A DNA stretch of 64,000 nucleotides from Caprella mutica. Its lineage: Eukaryota > Arthropoda > Malacostraca > Amphipoda > Caprellidae. Below the pieces are notes generated by a model. The model was not told where the DNA came from. It made no database searches and worked only from the letters and a program-made list of their open reading frames with translations. Below are positions 12,418 through 24,060 of this stretch, in pieces (the stretch's first letter is position 1; each line of letters opens with the position of its first letter). The translations under genes and the position numbers were made by a program. The stretch covers positions 1 to 64,000 of the forward strand of contig CANNZV010001439.1 in assembly GCA_947561585.1 (NCBI GenBank), given 5' to 3'.

Positions 12418-12775
12418 CTGTACGGGAATACGTAACTGTATGGGAATATGTAACTGTATGGGAATATGTAACTGTACGGGAATACGTAACTGTAGGGGAA
12501 TATGTAACTGTACGGGAATACGTAACTGTAGGGGAATACGTAACTGTAGGGGAATATGTAACTGTACGAGAATACGTAACTGTACGGGAATACGTAACTG
12601 TAAGGGAATACGTAACTGTAAGGGAATACGTAACTGTACGGGAATATGTAACTGTACGAGAATACGCAACTGTAAGGGAATACGTAACTGTAGGGGAATA
12701 TGTAACTGTACAGGAATATGTAACTGTACGGGAATACGTAACTGTACGGGAATATGTAACTCTACGGTAATACGT
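12418..12775. repeat. 18-bp tandem repeat, about 20 copies
   Basis: The unit is GGGAATACGTAACTGTAC, with alternation of TACGTA and TATGTA and of GTACGG and GTAGGG. Because 18 is a multiple of three, both strands stay open; the resulting frames are not genes. Confidence 0.95.
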
Positions 12776-12973
12776 AATTTATTTATAATTATTCTTATAG
12801 CTTTATTCATTAATACTGTCTTTAAAATCGGTTTCATATTCGACAGAACAACATTTACCATTTTATTATAGTTGACCAAAGTTGAATGTATTTCAATTTA
12901 CTTTGCTATTTTATTATCATAACTTCATGTGTGATATACATTTCTCAATTAGTTTTTAACTGTAATCAGTCTT

Positions 12974-13545
12974 ATTACTTTCGCAAATTTGTGGAAGGTT
13001 TTTATTTTACCCGGCATTTATTTATTTGTTTATCATCTTGTTATTCACTTAACTGAAAAAGTGTTCAACCAAATTGCCTGAAATTTGGTGAAACGATTGG
13101 TCCATGTCCAGTGACCAGCTGGTAGAATTTTGGGAGTGACCCAGTCAAAGGTCAAGGTCATGGTCATTTATACCTCAAAAGTATAGAACCATATTGCATG
13201 AAACTTGGAGGGACGATTGCCCAATATGCAGGAACCATTTTTTAGATTTTGGGAGCGATTGGGTAAAAGGTCAAAGATCAAAGATCAAGGTCAAGGCCAT
13301 TCATAACTTGTTGTTATGAATTGTTTAAAATTGGTCAATGTCCAGGAACTATCAGGTAGAATTTTGAGAGCGATCCGGTCAAAGGTCAAGGTCATTTCTA
13401 ACTCAATAACTCAAAAAATATTGAACCAAATTGCATGAAACTTGGTGGGACGATCGTTCATTATCCAGTTACCAGTTTATTAAATTTTGGGAGAGAACAG
13501 GTCAAAGCGGCGGCGAAGGTATACGCTCTAACGAGTGCACATAAT
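12974..13545 (+). repeat. AGGTCA-rich dispersed element, near-complete copy
   Basis: It starts ATTACTTTCGCAAATTTG and ends GCGGCGAAGGTATACGCTCT. Inside, a block of about 120 bp is repeated three to four times: CTTGGTGGGACGAT, then a line about a previous site, then GGTCAAAGGTCAAGGTCA. The termini ACTTTCGC and GCGAAGGT are nearly complementary. Confidence 0.85.
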
Positions 13546-14677
13546 ATAGTTTTTTATGTGAAATCCTGTAATTTCTATATTGTTGATTTTACCGATCCAA
13601 ATCTTATGAAAAAAAAGGTCGTGTAACATGGATATATATGGAAGGGGTTTAACATTATTTTCTCCAGAGTCAAAAACGTCACCTTCGTGTGACGGGGCCC
13701 TAATACCGAGTAACGGTAAGTAATTTTATTAAGTATGAGTAGCACTAATTAGTTCCATTTTTTGGTTGTGTTCTATTTCTGTTCAGTTCAATAACCATGA
13801 AATATTCAGACCTGAACACTGTGGCACTTCTTCAAGTTTCAATCAATATGTTTCGTCACATGGATGGCTGAAGTACAGGCAGGTCTCGGTTTTGGTACAC
13901 CCCGATTTTATAAAATTGTTTCTATAATTGCTAGAATTGTCCTGCAGTTAGAACAGTAATTAACATATGAAACGGAGGAAAACTAATTAATTCTGACAAT
14001 TATCACTGCAAGACTGTAGTGCTCACACGTAATTTAAAATACAAAGAAAATTTTCTTTCATTCTACCTCATAGAAAATGAAATGTGTAAGGGGTAACATT
14101 TATTAATGATATGAACCTTACCCCGCTATTAGAACATTTCTAATAGCGAGTCATGGTTTTGTTCATAAAAGCTGAGCCTGCCTGTAAGTACAGATTGTTC
14201 AGTTGTAAGACAAGTAACGTAAAGAATATATCTACTATTAGACCCTTTTCTAACAAATGCTAGAGAGACCTTTACCGTTTATACATCTTCAATTTGTTAA
14301 ATATATTTTTGTCCTAACTACTACTTTACACATAAAGCCACCAGAGCTCTAGGTTTACGCATGGTAATGAAATGTTATAAACTAATTATGTAGCATTATT
14401 TTCATTAGTTTCGCATAAATAGGTCCTAAACTTTAGAAATCCCGGATTTTCCAGCAACTGAAGTGAAGTTACAACAGTAAAAAGTTATACTTCCTCCGCA
14501 CCAGGCCTCTCAGGCACCCTGGTCTTTACTTGGCTAAAACTGGTGGAATTTTCCTGGTGTACCTTTCCGCAGGGGAATTCACAACATTGCTAACTTTGGT
14601 ATAATCTTGGCAATATTGTAACAAAATTGGGCATTGTTATCCAGAAATACTTGCTATCTTGGTAGTCCACATCATTC
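13546..14677. other. Unique intergenic stretch
   Basis: A small GC-richer piece lies near 13660-13720 (CGTCACCTTCGTGTGACGGG, a hairpin). No gene is supported. Confidence 0.35.
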
Positions 14678-15315
14678 ATTACCTTTGCAGAAAGCTAAAG
14701 GTTATATTTTAGAAGACATTTATTTATTCATCATCTTGTTACTCGCATAACGCAAAAAGTGTTCGACCAAATTTCCTAAAATTTGATGGAACGATTGGTC
14801 AATGTACAGGAACCTCCTAGTAGAATTTATGTAGTGATCCGGTTAAAGGTCAAGGTCAATGTCATTTATAACTCAAAAAATAAACATTCATATTGCATGA
14901 AACTTATTGAGACGATTGGTCAATATCCAGAAACCATTTTATTAAATTTTCGGTGCGATCGGGTCAAAAGTCAAAGATCAAGGTCAAGGCCATTTATAAC
15001 TTATTAACTCAAAAGAATTAAACAAAATTGCCTGAAAATTTAATGGAACGTTTGGTCAGTTTTCACGAACAAACTGATATAATTTTGAAAGCGCTCAATC
15101 GAAGGTCAAGGTCAAGGACATTAGTAACTCAAAAACTCAAAATTATTGCACCATATTGCATGAAACTTGGTGGGACGATTGGCCACTAACCAGTTAGCAG
15201 TTTATTAGATTTTTGGAGAGAACAGGTTAAAGGATGAGGTCAAAGTCTTTTATGACTCAAGTATCATTAGATGGTCAAGATAATTTATAAGCCGTGGCGA
15301 AGGTATGCACGTAAT
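14678..15315 (+). repeat. AGGTCA-rich dispersed element, near-complete copy
   Basis: It starts ATTACCTTTGCAGAAAGC and ends GTGGCGAAGGTATGCACG. It carries four internal blocks with GGTCAAGGTCA or close variants. Confidence 0.85.
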
Positions 15316-15475
15316 CTAGTTCTTATATATTTCAATAATTAGAGACTTACATTTATAGTCAGTTTGTATACAGTTTACAGTGTGTAAAATGTATACAACC
15401 GTTACAGTGTACACTGGCCAATTGACTGAGAAATTGTAAAGAGAACAAATGGATTGTCTTGAACAAGATAAATGA

Positions 15476-16345
15476 GATGGAAAGAGAGAAGAGAAAGAGA
15501 AGAGGAAAAAGAAGATGAAAGAGAAGAGGAAAGAGAAGAGGAAAGAGAAGAGGAAAGAGAAGAGGAAAGAGAAGAGGAAAGAGAAGAGGAAAGAGAAGAG
15601 GAAAGAGAAGAGGAAAAACAGAGGAAAGAGAAGAGGAAAGAGAAGAGGAAAAACAGAGGAAAGAGAAGAGGAAAGAGAAGGGGAAAGAGAAGAGGAAAGA
15701 GAAGAGGAAAGATAAGTGGAAAGGGAAGGGGAAAGAGAAGAGGAAAGAGAAGAGGAAAGAGAAGGGGAAAGAAAAGAGGAAAGAGAAGAGGAAAGAGAAG
15801 AGGAAAGAGAAGAGGAAAGAGAAGAGGAAAGAGAAGGGGAAAGAGAAAGGGAAAGAGAAGAGCAAAGAGAAGAGGAAAGAGAAGAGGAAAGAGAAGAGGA
15901 AATAGAAGGGGAAAGAGAAGGGGAAAGAGAAAAGGAAAGAGAAGAGGAAAGAGAATAGGAAAGAGAAGAGGAAAGAGAAGAGGAAAGAGAAGAGGAAAGA
16001 GAAGAGGAAAGAGAAGGGGAAAGAGAAGGGGAAAGAGAAAAGGAAAGAGAAGAGGAAAGAGAAGAGGAAAGAGAAGAGGAAAGAGAAGAAGAAAGAGAAG
16101 AGGAAAGATAAGAGGAAAGAGAAGAGGAAAGAGAAGAGGAAAGATGAGTGGAAAGAGAAAGGGAAAGAGAAAAGGAAAGAGAAGAGGAAAGAGAAGAGGA
16201 AAGAGAAGGGGAAAGAGAAGAGGAAAGAGAAGAGGAAAGAGAAGAGGAAAGAGAAGAGGAAAGAGAAGAGGAAAGAGAAGAGGAAAGAGGAAAGGAATGA
16301 GAAGAGGAAAGAGAAGAGGAAAGAGAAGAGGAAATAGAATGGAAA
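15476..16345. repeat. Homopurine tract of about 870 bp, 12-bp unit
   Basis: The plus strand is almost only A and G, built from GGAAAGAGAAGA (about 72 copies). C or T appears only at a handful of positions (e.g. GATGAAAG near 15514, GAGCAAAG near 15861). The period is a multiple of three, so long Arg/Glu/Lys or Ser/Leu/Phe frames stay open on both strands; these are artefacts. Such mirror-symmetric tracts can form intramolecular triplexes. Confidence 0.97.
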
Positions 16346-16785
16346 ATTATATTACAATTTAACATTCAGATCAAATTTGAACTTTAATTATAACATGAAA
16401 TTTTCTATTAATATTTGATATTTAATACTACATATTCATAACATTTTATTAACAACCTGAAATGTTGTTTAATATATATTACATACATTCCATCAATTAA
16501 CTCAAACTGTATTCTAATAATGACGTTTAAATACTCAATTCAATAGGGAATTAAATAATTAGTTCATATAATCAAATTTTATCGAATGTATCTGAAATAA
16601 AGATTAAATTCACCACTAAAATGAAAAACAATGAAGTCCTATTTTCTCTGTTTTATTTATTCTTATTTTATTGGAATAGAAAAGCTATTCTTTGAATAGA
16701 ATTTGTAATAAATAGAAAATAACATCGAGAAAATTATAAAGCGAGAAATGTGAAGGAAAACGATAGGAATTTAAAGAATTTAACG
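16346..16785. other. AT-rich unique stretch
   Basis: No feature is seen. Confidence 0.4.
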
Positions 16786-17125
16786 AAAGGAATTCACAGA
16801 ATTTAACGATAGGAATTTACAGATTTTAACAAAAGGAATTTACAGAATTTAACGATAGGAATTTACAGATTTTAACAAAAGGAATTCACAGAATTTAACG
16901 ATAGGAATTTACAGATTTTAACAAAAGGAATTCACAGAATTTAACAAAAGGAATTTACAGAATTTAACGATAGGAATTTACAGATTTTAACAAAAGGAAT
17001 TCACAGAATTTAACAAAAGGAATTTACAGAATTTAACAAAAGGAATTTACAGAATTTAACGAAAGGAATTTACAGAATTTAACGAAAGGAATTTACAGAA
17101 TTTAACGAAAGGAATTTACGAATTT
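16786..17125. repeat. 23-bp tandem repeat, about 15 copies
   Basis: The unit is GGAATTTACAGAATTTAACA plus AAA or GATA. Alternating variants (GGAATTCACAG and GGAATTTACAG) recur in pairs. Confidence 0.93.
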
Positions 17126-18751
17126 TACCTGATAGAATTTATATATTTACCGATAGGAATTTATAGAATTTAACAAATTCCAAACTATTTTCTACAATTA
17201 GAATTTATTTCTCATAGACAGGAATTTAAATTTGCATATAAATTAATAAATGAAAATAAAAGCAATATTTTAAAGTATAGAAAATACATTTACTATGAAT
17301 TAATACACTTTACACAATAATATATCATCATTATTTAATTAATTAATAACTTTATATTAAATCTGATGTCACGGGCAAGAAGTGTGTATAGTTAAGTATT
17401 CTTAACGGGCAAAGTACACTAGTTCCTTTATAGCTGTGATCATAACTATTCTTCATACACTTTAATTAATATATCATATGGGTTTTCCTCAACCAGGTAT
17501 ATCCTAGTTACTAGTAGAATAAGCAAAGTGAAGACCTTACCTAGTTATCAAAGAGGCTATTGATGAAGCCAGTGTACTAGTGAGAGTGAGAAGAGTTGGT
17601 TAGGACTCTGCAAACCAGTAACTAGTGCTAAAAATATACCATACAGTGTAAATAAATATAAATAAAAGAAATAAAGTAACTTTACTGAAAGGATGCAGTG
17701 AATAAAGTACATGAAATTCTTCAATTTATTCATTTCTTGATAAATATTTCATTCTTTAATTAAAGCGGTGATATAAATTATTCTTACAATAGCGAATGGA
17801 CTAACTAAATTTAAATGTAAATAACATTATTTAATTAAGTACGTCTTGAACACTATTTAAAACAAATTGAAAACGAATATTTTTTATTTTTAATTCAAAT
17901 AATGGTTATACATAATGAAGTCCTTGCGAAAATAAATCTGTTAAAATTACTGAAAACAGATTAAAATATCCTACGAAAACAAGACGAACCTCTCCGTGAT
18001 TTAACTGATTAAAATTCCTCTGAAGGGTTGATTAAATTCTTCACAGTACCTACCCCCAAAATCTTACATTTTACAATTCTATTCAAATTAGAGGTAGGTA
18101 CTGAACCTAATTTGTTAGCCTTTGTCAAAACAGCAAAAGGCTTTTCATCTTAAATAATCAGAGGAAAGGCATTTTTTCTTCAATAGAGGAAGCAATTTTA
18201 ATAAGCAAATTGAATGGCTTTTCAATGATGGAACACTTCTAGAAAATTACTTCCTATTTTTATTCTTAGCTCCAATTCTTAGTAATATAAGAATTTAATA
18301 TAAATCTAATTACGAAAATTAGATTTTAAATACTCCTGTCTATAGACACACAATTCTTGTTTTAAATTGAGAAGAATTGCTCTAGAGAAATTGTAGTGAC
18401 TTTTTATATTGAAGACATAATAATAAGATTCAGTTATTTTTAATACTAATTATATAAATTTTAATAGGAAAATTATTTAAATTTGTTAATTTAATTTAAA
18501 AGAATTGATAATTATATCAATTCATATAACATCATAGTAAATCTTTAAAAGAAATTAATTTCATATCAATACTAAAATTTTACTTAGAAGAAAATTTAAT
18601 TTTTTTACTAAATTTCTATTTACTAAAATTTGTTCCTGATTTTAAAATTATTTAACATTTATTATTTTTCACATTTTTTCACAAATCCTGGAATAGGTTT
18701 TCGATTCTTGAAGTCAAATTTGTTCAAGTTTTTCCCGCCTCAAGAGCAGAA
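17126..18751. other. Upstream region of the secreted-protein gene
   Basis: The stretch is AT-rich. An inverted repeat, CAGTACCTACC (about 18044) with GGTAGGTACTG (about 18094), could form a hairpin with a loop of about 40 bases. No clear TATA box lies in the last 200 bases before the ATG. Untranslated exons cannot be excluded. Confidence 0.4.
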
Positions 18752-18857
18752 ATGTTGAGTGTGTTAACTCTTTCATTGATTCTATCCTTCGTTACATTCA
18801 CCAATGGTTGTAATCCGATGAAAAAACCTAAAACAACGACCGCTAATTTAGAAACAG
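18752..18857 (+). CDS. Exon 1: signal peptide
   Basis: It codes for residues 1-35 and ends GAAACAG|GTGAGT, a strong donor. The 20-bp tandem array begins about 22 bases into the intron. Confidence 0.82.
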
Positions 18858-21800
18858 GTGAGTGACAATGTTACCACGATATTGTTACAACATTGCCAAT
18901 ATTGTTACAACATTGCCAATATTGTTACAACATTGCCAATATTGTTACAACATTGCCAATATTGTTACAACATTGCCAATATTGTTACAACATTGCCAAT
19001 ATTGTTACAACATTGCCAATATTGTTACAACATTGCCAATATTGTTACAACATTGCCAATATTGTTACAACATTGCCAATATTGTTACAACATTGCCAAT
19101 ATTGCTACAACATTGGCAACATGGTAAAAAAATTCCTCATGTTGTAACAACATTGGGACGAAGTTGTGATAAAAATTATTAATTGCTACATGGATTATAG
19201 TTTCCCTTGTATTTCACATTATACTTTAACAAATTTTGTATATATTGCATTGTACAGTTGTAGCGGCAGAATCAAACAATAGACTCGTTCAAGTTTTTTA
19301 TTTGCATTCAACCTCAATATGACAGGTAGGTACATGAGAATGCTACCATAGCCACGTGCCTGAAAAGCAAGACACGCAGTTAAAATCTTGCTAAAATACA
19401 TATGTAAGAAACTTCAGAAAACAGTATAAAGCTAAACTACCTTTTAAAATCCTAAAATTTAAGCAAGACTAATTTATAATGTAGAAAAGGTGCATGAAAT
19501 GCCGTCACAGAATTCACAAGATGTAAAAAATAAAAAGCAAGCTAATTGTATAAATTAATCTCTCAATAACTACTATAGAACAAAATTGACTATAAATGAA
19601 GTATTTGGCGAGTAGTGTGCCACTATCTACAACTTGGAAGTACTCAAAATTATATAAATTCCCTACTAGTTTAGATTGGCAAACAAAGCATAAGACTAAA
19701 ATATGGGTAATTGACAAGAATACTCAATTGGAGGTATTTCAGCTACAGCCAGTTAACATCACAGCCTAATCAACTTTATTAGCATTGAATCTTAAAACTT
19801 TAAAAACTAAATTAAAACGCAGGAGCACAAACTTACTAGATGTGGTTTGAAGATACATAAGATGAGGCAGGTAATTAATAATGAATAAACAATGCGGGCT
19901 TACGCTTACTATGCCGCTATTATTGAAAAAGAATGAAAAACTTTAGTGGAAGTACGGGCTTACGTTTACTTTGCCGCCATTAGAACAATAATGATTTGAA
20001 AGAATGCATGTCACGTTCTAGGGAACCGATATCAAATTAGTTTGGCAAGTGAACATGAAAGGTTATGAAAATTATCAAGATAAAATGAATAACATGAAAA
20101 ATTGGTTATAATAAAGATGAATTAAATTTCCTATATAATAGGTATGGCGTAGGACGCCACAACAGTTTTTGTATAATTACAGTGTAATTATATCCATGTA
20201 TTCAGAATACGAAAATAAAAATTATAAAACATTATATTATATTAATTTATTATGAATTTGGTTGACTTCTAATAAACATTCGAATTTACTTTAAATATTA
20301 TATTTATACAGAAAAAACATTTCAGTAGTTATTTCATAGTTTTAATTTTAAATTCACAAATTACCATATATATTTAAAACTTAGAAATTTACAATCCAAT
20401 GGGACAATTCCACCAGGGAAATCTACTATAGAGCCTTTCTTTGCATATCTTTCTTTTCAAGCATTTAATAGTTTAAAAAAACATATATAATATCGATTCA
20501 ATAAATGTAATTTATAGAAAAAATGAAATATTTTTAGAAAAATTCCGATTTTGATCTATTAATTCTACTTGTAAAATAAAGGATTTTTGCATCCAAAGTA
20601 AACCACAGGAAATGTTAAACAGCATCGAAAACTGATAATATATGTTTATAAATTATATAACTCTTGTTTTTAATTGAATTTTTTTTTTTAAAGTTCCATT
20701 TTCAGAGTTTGACATTTCAGTGTCCACTCCTTCTCCACCCCCCTCATCTCTCCCCTGCTACCCCAATGGGTGGGAAGAACTTATGGGGGAGTGGGACAGA
20801 GTTACCCGGGGGATGGAGAACATGCAATGGGCAGGAATAGCAGAGGAAATGGGGCACAACATCAGTGAGTAACTGTACATATGTACGATGTGTGCACGTA
20901 CGAACGCAAGTCATTTTTTATTTAAAAATTTCATTAGAATTTTTTATGATACTTTTTTTATGAAACATTTTAAACTGATTTTTAACAATGCATTTTTTCC
21001 ACGAAGATACCCAAGAATAATAATTGTTCACATTTAATTTTAGTTCCAGAAAACAGCGTGATTATTTTTTTTTTGTTTGATTTACCGAACGTTCCTCTTT
21101 TTTTGCAGGTTTTTTCGAGAGGCTGGACTACACTCACGACCAAATAGCAGGTTACATGCAAGTGCTGCCTGACTTGGAACAACAAGAAAATGTGGCGGAG
21201 ATGTTAAACATAACCCTCGAGACTGGAACAATAATAGACAAATATGACAATGAGACTGAGTTAGGTATGTCTTATTTAGTATACCAATATAGAACAATTA
21301 TGGTGGTTAAATCCCATCATAATCTTCTATGGCTGTACCATAAGTTCGAGCTATAAAAGAATAGATGCGGGAAACCACCATATTTTTCTTTCTTTCAACA
21401 AATATCTCTATGAGAATACAAAACCTAACCATGTACCAAATACCATTTTAAAGATGAGGTATAACTCCTCTATAGTAAAATCCTCTATAGTGAATGTAAT
21501 GTCATGAGTAAAGAAGTAGACTCTATAGTGAACATCTTTTCTTTAGTCTGCCGTAAAATAGGCATTAGTTTTTAGAAAACTGATGGCCATTCACGGCAGA
21601 CTGAAGAAAATGCATTCACTATAGAGGCTCATTTCTTACTCAAGACTCTACACTCACTATGCAGGATTTCACTATAGTGGATTCTAACTGTAATACACTC
21701 CATTACAGACTGTTCTTTACGAAAGAGTTTCTCGAGACTCAAGCAGCTTCAGATGACCATCCAGTTGCTGGTTTTCTCCTTACCAACCTCTATAGAAGAG

Positions 21801-22987
21801 GTGATGGAGGCAGCCAAAGAAGAAGACCTCATGGAGAAGATCTTCGCTACTGACGGTGTGGAACAGATTGCTATACAGTAGAACTCCTCTATAGTGAATG
21901 TGTTAGGATGCAGCCTCTATAGTGAACAAATTTTCTTTAGTCTGCCATGTAGTTTTATTTATTGCAATTCATCGCAGATATATGAAAATTTGTTCACTAT
22001 AGAGGCTGCATCCTAATTCATTCACTATAGAGGAGATCACTATATAGGAGCTCTACTTAATTATAACAAAATTCATGGAGTAGCTTTTCTACATCCTTGA
22101 GCATTGTCACTGACTGGTGGTAGGTGACTTTGTTCAAAGAGCCACTTTCCTTTTTGACTTTTTCTCCCAATTCTTTTAAAGAAATAATAATAGTAATTAA
22201 AATAAAAGTTTATTTAAAAGTAAAAAAGATACACCAAAAGCATTTTACCATATGTAGGGAAAACAATACTTAGATAATTTCAAGCCTCTACGAAATAAAA
22301 ACTATTTCATATCCTTTAAACAGCGATAAGGCCTTTGGTCCCGATGGCGATGGCAAATCCCACGATAATTAATTAATTAATTATAGTAGGTTATATTATG
22401 ATCCCTTAGGTTATGATGTACTGCTATAGGACAGGAGACTAGGCAGACGTTTCGTCGACGTATTTTCATAAACAAGATATTAACTCACTCTAAAATATGT
22501 GTATCGAGGGGCGTGACGACCCCCCTACCCCAATGTCAGGTCATTAAACAATCGTGAAGTGTGCAGTACAACAAACTAGCGGATACAAGAAACTTCATAA
22601 TAGAAATTTATGTTAAGGTTTTAAAAAATAATCTTCATTTTATATATGTTAATATTCATCTATCTATTAAATAATCTTCAATAACGTTAATATTACTTTT
22701 ACGAAATGTCTGTCGACATTACTTTTACCAACCCTAATGCTCCCAAGACATATGCAACTTTTCCTGTAATACTATCAATCATTAGTGACCTGAAAATGTA
22801 ATTTCAACTTACCTAACTAATCCTTGCCAATCTTGTTCTTTTACCTCCCACAGGACGGGCTTTGTACGGGCTAGCAGCGCAAGGTTGTGGCAACAAATGC
22901 TATATGAAAGACCCAACAGGAAGATGTAGACCAATCATCTTCTGCAAAGAGGGGAGGAACATACGCAGAAGAATTGCCCTGGGTTGA
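18752..22987 (+). CDS. Secreted cysteine-containing protein, five exons, family not recognised
   Basis: Exons 18752-18857, 20706-20864, 21109-21264, 21709-21855 and 22854-22987 join to 702 nt, giving 233 residues. Every intron is phase 1 and the frame stays open throughout, which strongly supports the model. Residues 1-19 form a signal peptide (MLSVLTLSLILSFVTFTNG) with cleavage likely before Cys20. Then come a Ser/Pro linker (about 40-52), a helical middle rich in Glu, Met and Leu, and a C-terminal tail with CGNKC, GRC and FC motifs. Cysteines are at 20, 53, 142, 201, 205, 214 and 220. N-glycosylation sequons are at Asn87 (NIS), Asn122 (NIT) and Asn136 (NET). The tail is very basic (RNIRRRIALG). 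The protein is therefore extracellular or lumenal; its role is unknown. The weakest point is the exon 4 donor (G|GTGTGG). A likely poly(A) signal AATAAA is at 23332-23337. Confidence 0.8.
18880..19110. repeat. 20-bp tandem repeat in intron 1, about 11 copies
   Basis: The unit ATTGTTACAACATTGCCAAT repeats with almost no variation, so it is young or homogenised. Each unit carries CCAAT. Just past the end, CAACATGGTA and TCATGTTGTAAC form a hairpin. Three overlapping open frames over the array are artefacts. Confidence 0.96.
19111..20705. other. Remainder of intron 1
   Basis: Mostly AT-rich. Two related lines near 19895 and 19953 (CGGGCTTACG followed by CTATGCCGC or CTTTGCCGC) are a local duplication. 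A poly-T run (20679-20689) precedes the exon 2 acceptor. Confidence 0.45.
20706..20864 (+). CDS. Exon 2: Ser/Pro linker and start of the helical region
   Basis: It codes for residues 36-88. The acceptor is CCATTTTCAG|AG. A second AG 15 bases on (GACATTTCAG|TG) keeps the same frame, so an isoform five residues shorter is possible. It ends ATCA|GTGAGT. Confidence 0.8.
21109..21264 (+). CDS. Exon 3: helical, glycosylated middle region
   Basis: It codes for residues 89-140. The acceptor follows a strong pyrimidine tract (CTCTTTTTTTGCAG). The donor is TTAG|GTATGT. Confidence 0.82.
21462..21690 (+). mobile_element. Pogo-like MITE (family A) in intron 3
   Basis: Both arms are present (left AACTCCTCTATAGT twice, right ACTATAGTGGATTCTAACTG) and TA flanks the right end. 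The inner AGTCTGCCGT / ACGGCAGACT pair folds the centre. It ends 18 bases before exon 4, so the acceptor has only a short pyrimidine tract. Confidence 0.85.
21709..21855 (+). CDS. Exon 4, bracketed by two MITEs
   Basis: It codes for residues 141-189 (DCSLRKSF to IFATD). The acceptor is TCCATTACAG|AC. The donor ACG|GTGTGG is weak but is the only GT giving the phase needed by exon 5. Reading through it gives eight more codons and then TAG at 21879-21881, supplied by the MITE end. Confidence 0.68.
21876..22058 (+). mobile_element. Pogo-like MITE (family A) in intron 4
   Basis: It begins CAGTAGAACTCCTCTATAGT directly after TA (21874-21875) and ends near GGAGCTCTACTT. The inner arms TTTCTTTAGTCTGCCATG and CATCGCAGATATATG partly pair. 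It lies 20 bases past the inferred exon 4 donor. Confidence 0.88.
22319..22360 (+). pseudogene. Possible non-LTR reverse transcriptase fragment
   Basis: The frame reads NSDKAFGPDGDGKS, close to the conserved KAPGPDGI motif at the start of LINE reverse transcriptase domains. Flanking sequence shows no more of the domain. Short motif, so only suggestive. Confidence 0.3.
22535..22590. repeat. Dispersed copy of the 7.5-kb hairpin arm
   Basis: TGTGCAGTACAACAAACTAG and the upstream AGGTCATTAA match the arm at 7495-7660. Confidence 0.7.
22854..22987 (+). CDS. Exon 5: cysteine-rich basic tail and stop
   Basis: It codes for residues 190-233, following CCTCCCACAG. It holds four of the seven cysteines (CGNKCY, GRC, FC) and ends RRRIALG-stop (TGA 22985-22987). 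Confidence 0.8.
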
Positions 22988-23331
22988 TGGAGAGGAAAAA
23001 GTGATTAACTGACCAAGTGGTTCCATGGCCATGCTAAATTGGAATGTCTCTGGAAATTAGTTAAATTTGTAGAACTAAGTGTTTTGACATGTGACAGTAA
23101 AATGTGATCAAGTATTCACTTCGTAATTAGTTATTTACATACTCTCCGACTATCTATTAATATAAGAACAAGAAAGTAACTAATTAGAAAGTATATTCAT
23201 AATTAGGTACCCATGTTTGAAACGTAGTATTCGGCTCATACAAAATTCTATCAAATTTCTCCACAAAAAATGGCTAATCTATACCTATATAATTTACTAA
23301 CTAAGTAGGTATCTTTGTCTAGCATCTAGTT

Positions 23332-23337
23332 AATAAA
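23332..23337 (+). promoter_or_regulatory. Candidate poly(A) signal of the secreted-protein gene
   Basis: AATAAA lies 345 bases after the stop. A second AATAAA at 23413-23418 falls inside a MITE. Confidence 0.5.
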
Positions 23338-23390
23338 AAGCAATTAGGTATTTAAACATTCAGGTGCGAATGCAATATATGAGAAATGTA

Positions 23391-23602
23391 AAACTCCTGC
23401 GTTATGAAGCATAATAAAGTGCACTTGAGTTATGAAGCTGTTTTCTAAGTTTAAATTTTGGAAAATTATTTTCGTCATAGTTATCCTCAATGACTATAGT
23501 TTTCTATGATTTTAATCATAGAAAACTATCTAGTGCACCTGAGATATGAAGTGGCTTTGGGTTATGAATGGACCAACACTTCACAACTCAGAAGTTTCAC
23601 TG
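23391..23602. mobile_element. Pogo-like MITE (family B)
   Basis: The right end reads CACAACTCAGAAGTTTCACTG followed by TA, and the left end is AAACTCCTGCGTTATGAAG. Internal GTTTTCTATGATT / AATCATAGAAAAC pair. Relatives are at 27460 and 56919. Confidence 0.78.
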
Positions 23603-24060
23603 TATCCATTCATGATGGGGATTTTTATTGATGGAAACTAGAAAAAGAAGTGAAAAATAATTCATCAAGCCCTTTAATAATTTCCTAAAGATATTTTCGC
23701 GAATTGAAAGGAAAATTTTCATCTCTTATTTTACATAACTAAAGAAAACGTACGGTAAACAATTTAGAAAAAAATAGAACAAAACATCACAATTTTGATA
23801 TTCGCATATATGTACATAGCTACCATCCCTGTTATTGTTTTGAATTAGTCGAAAGTTAGCCATTCTTTTTCTTTGCTTAGAAAGTAGGGGGGTTGAACAG
23901 AACTCTAAGGAACAACTTTTGTCACATAAAAAAGATGTACATATAACCAAATTTGAATAGGTTAGCAGTTTTATAACCAACCAGTAACCTTTGTTATAAT
24001 GAATAGAGAAATGAACAATCTTGAATGGAGGGACCTTGTGAACCGAACATTTAACATGTA

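Noticed and set aside
12397..12879. Cys/Ile/Asn repeat frames on both strands
   Set aside because: 18-bp array artefact.
15316..16365. Long Ser/Leu/Phe (-) and Arg/Glu/Lys (+) open frames
   Set aside because: They come from a 12-bp purine repeat whose period is a multiple of three, so all frames stay open. No start context, domain or splice support.
18858..19182. Three overlapping frames rich in CQYCYN or TTLPILLQ
   Set aside because: 20-bp intronic array read in three frames.
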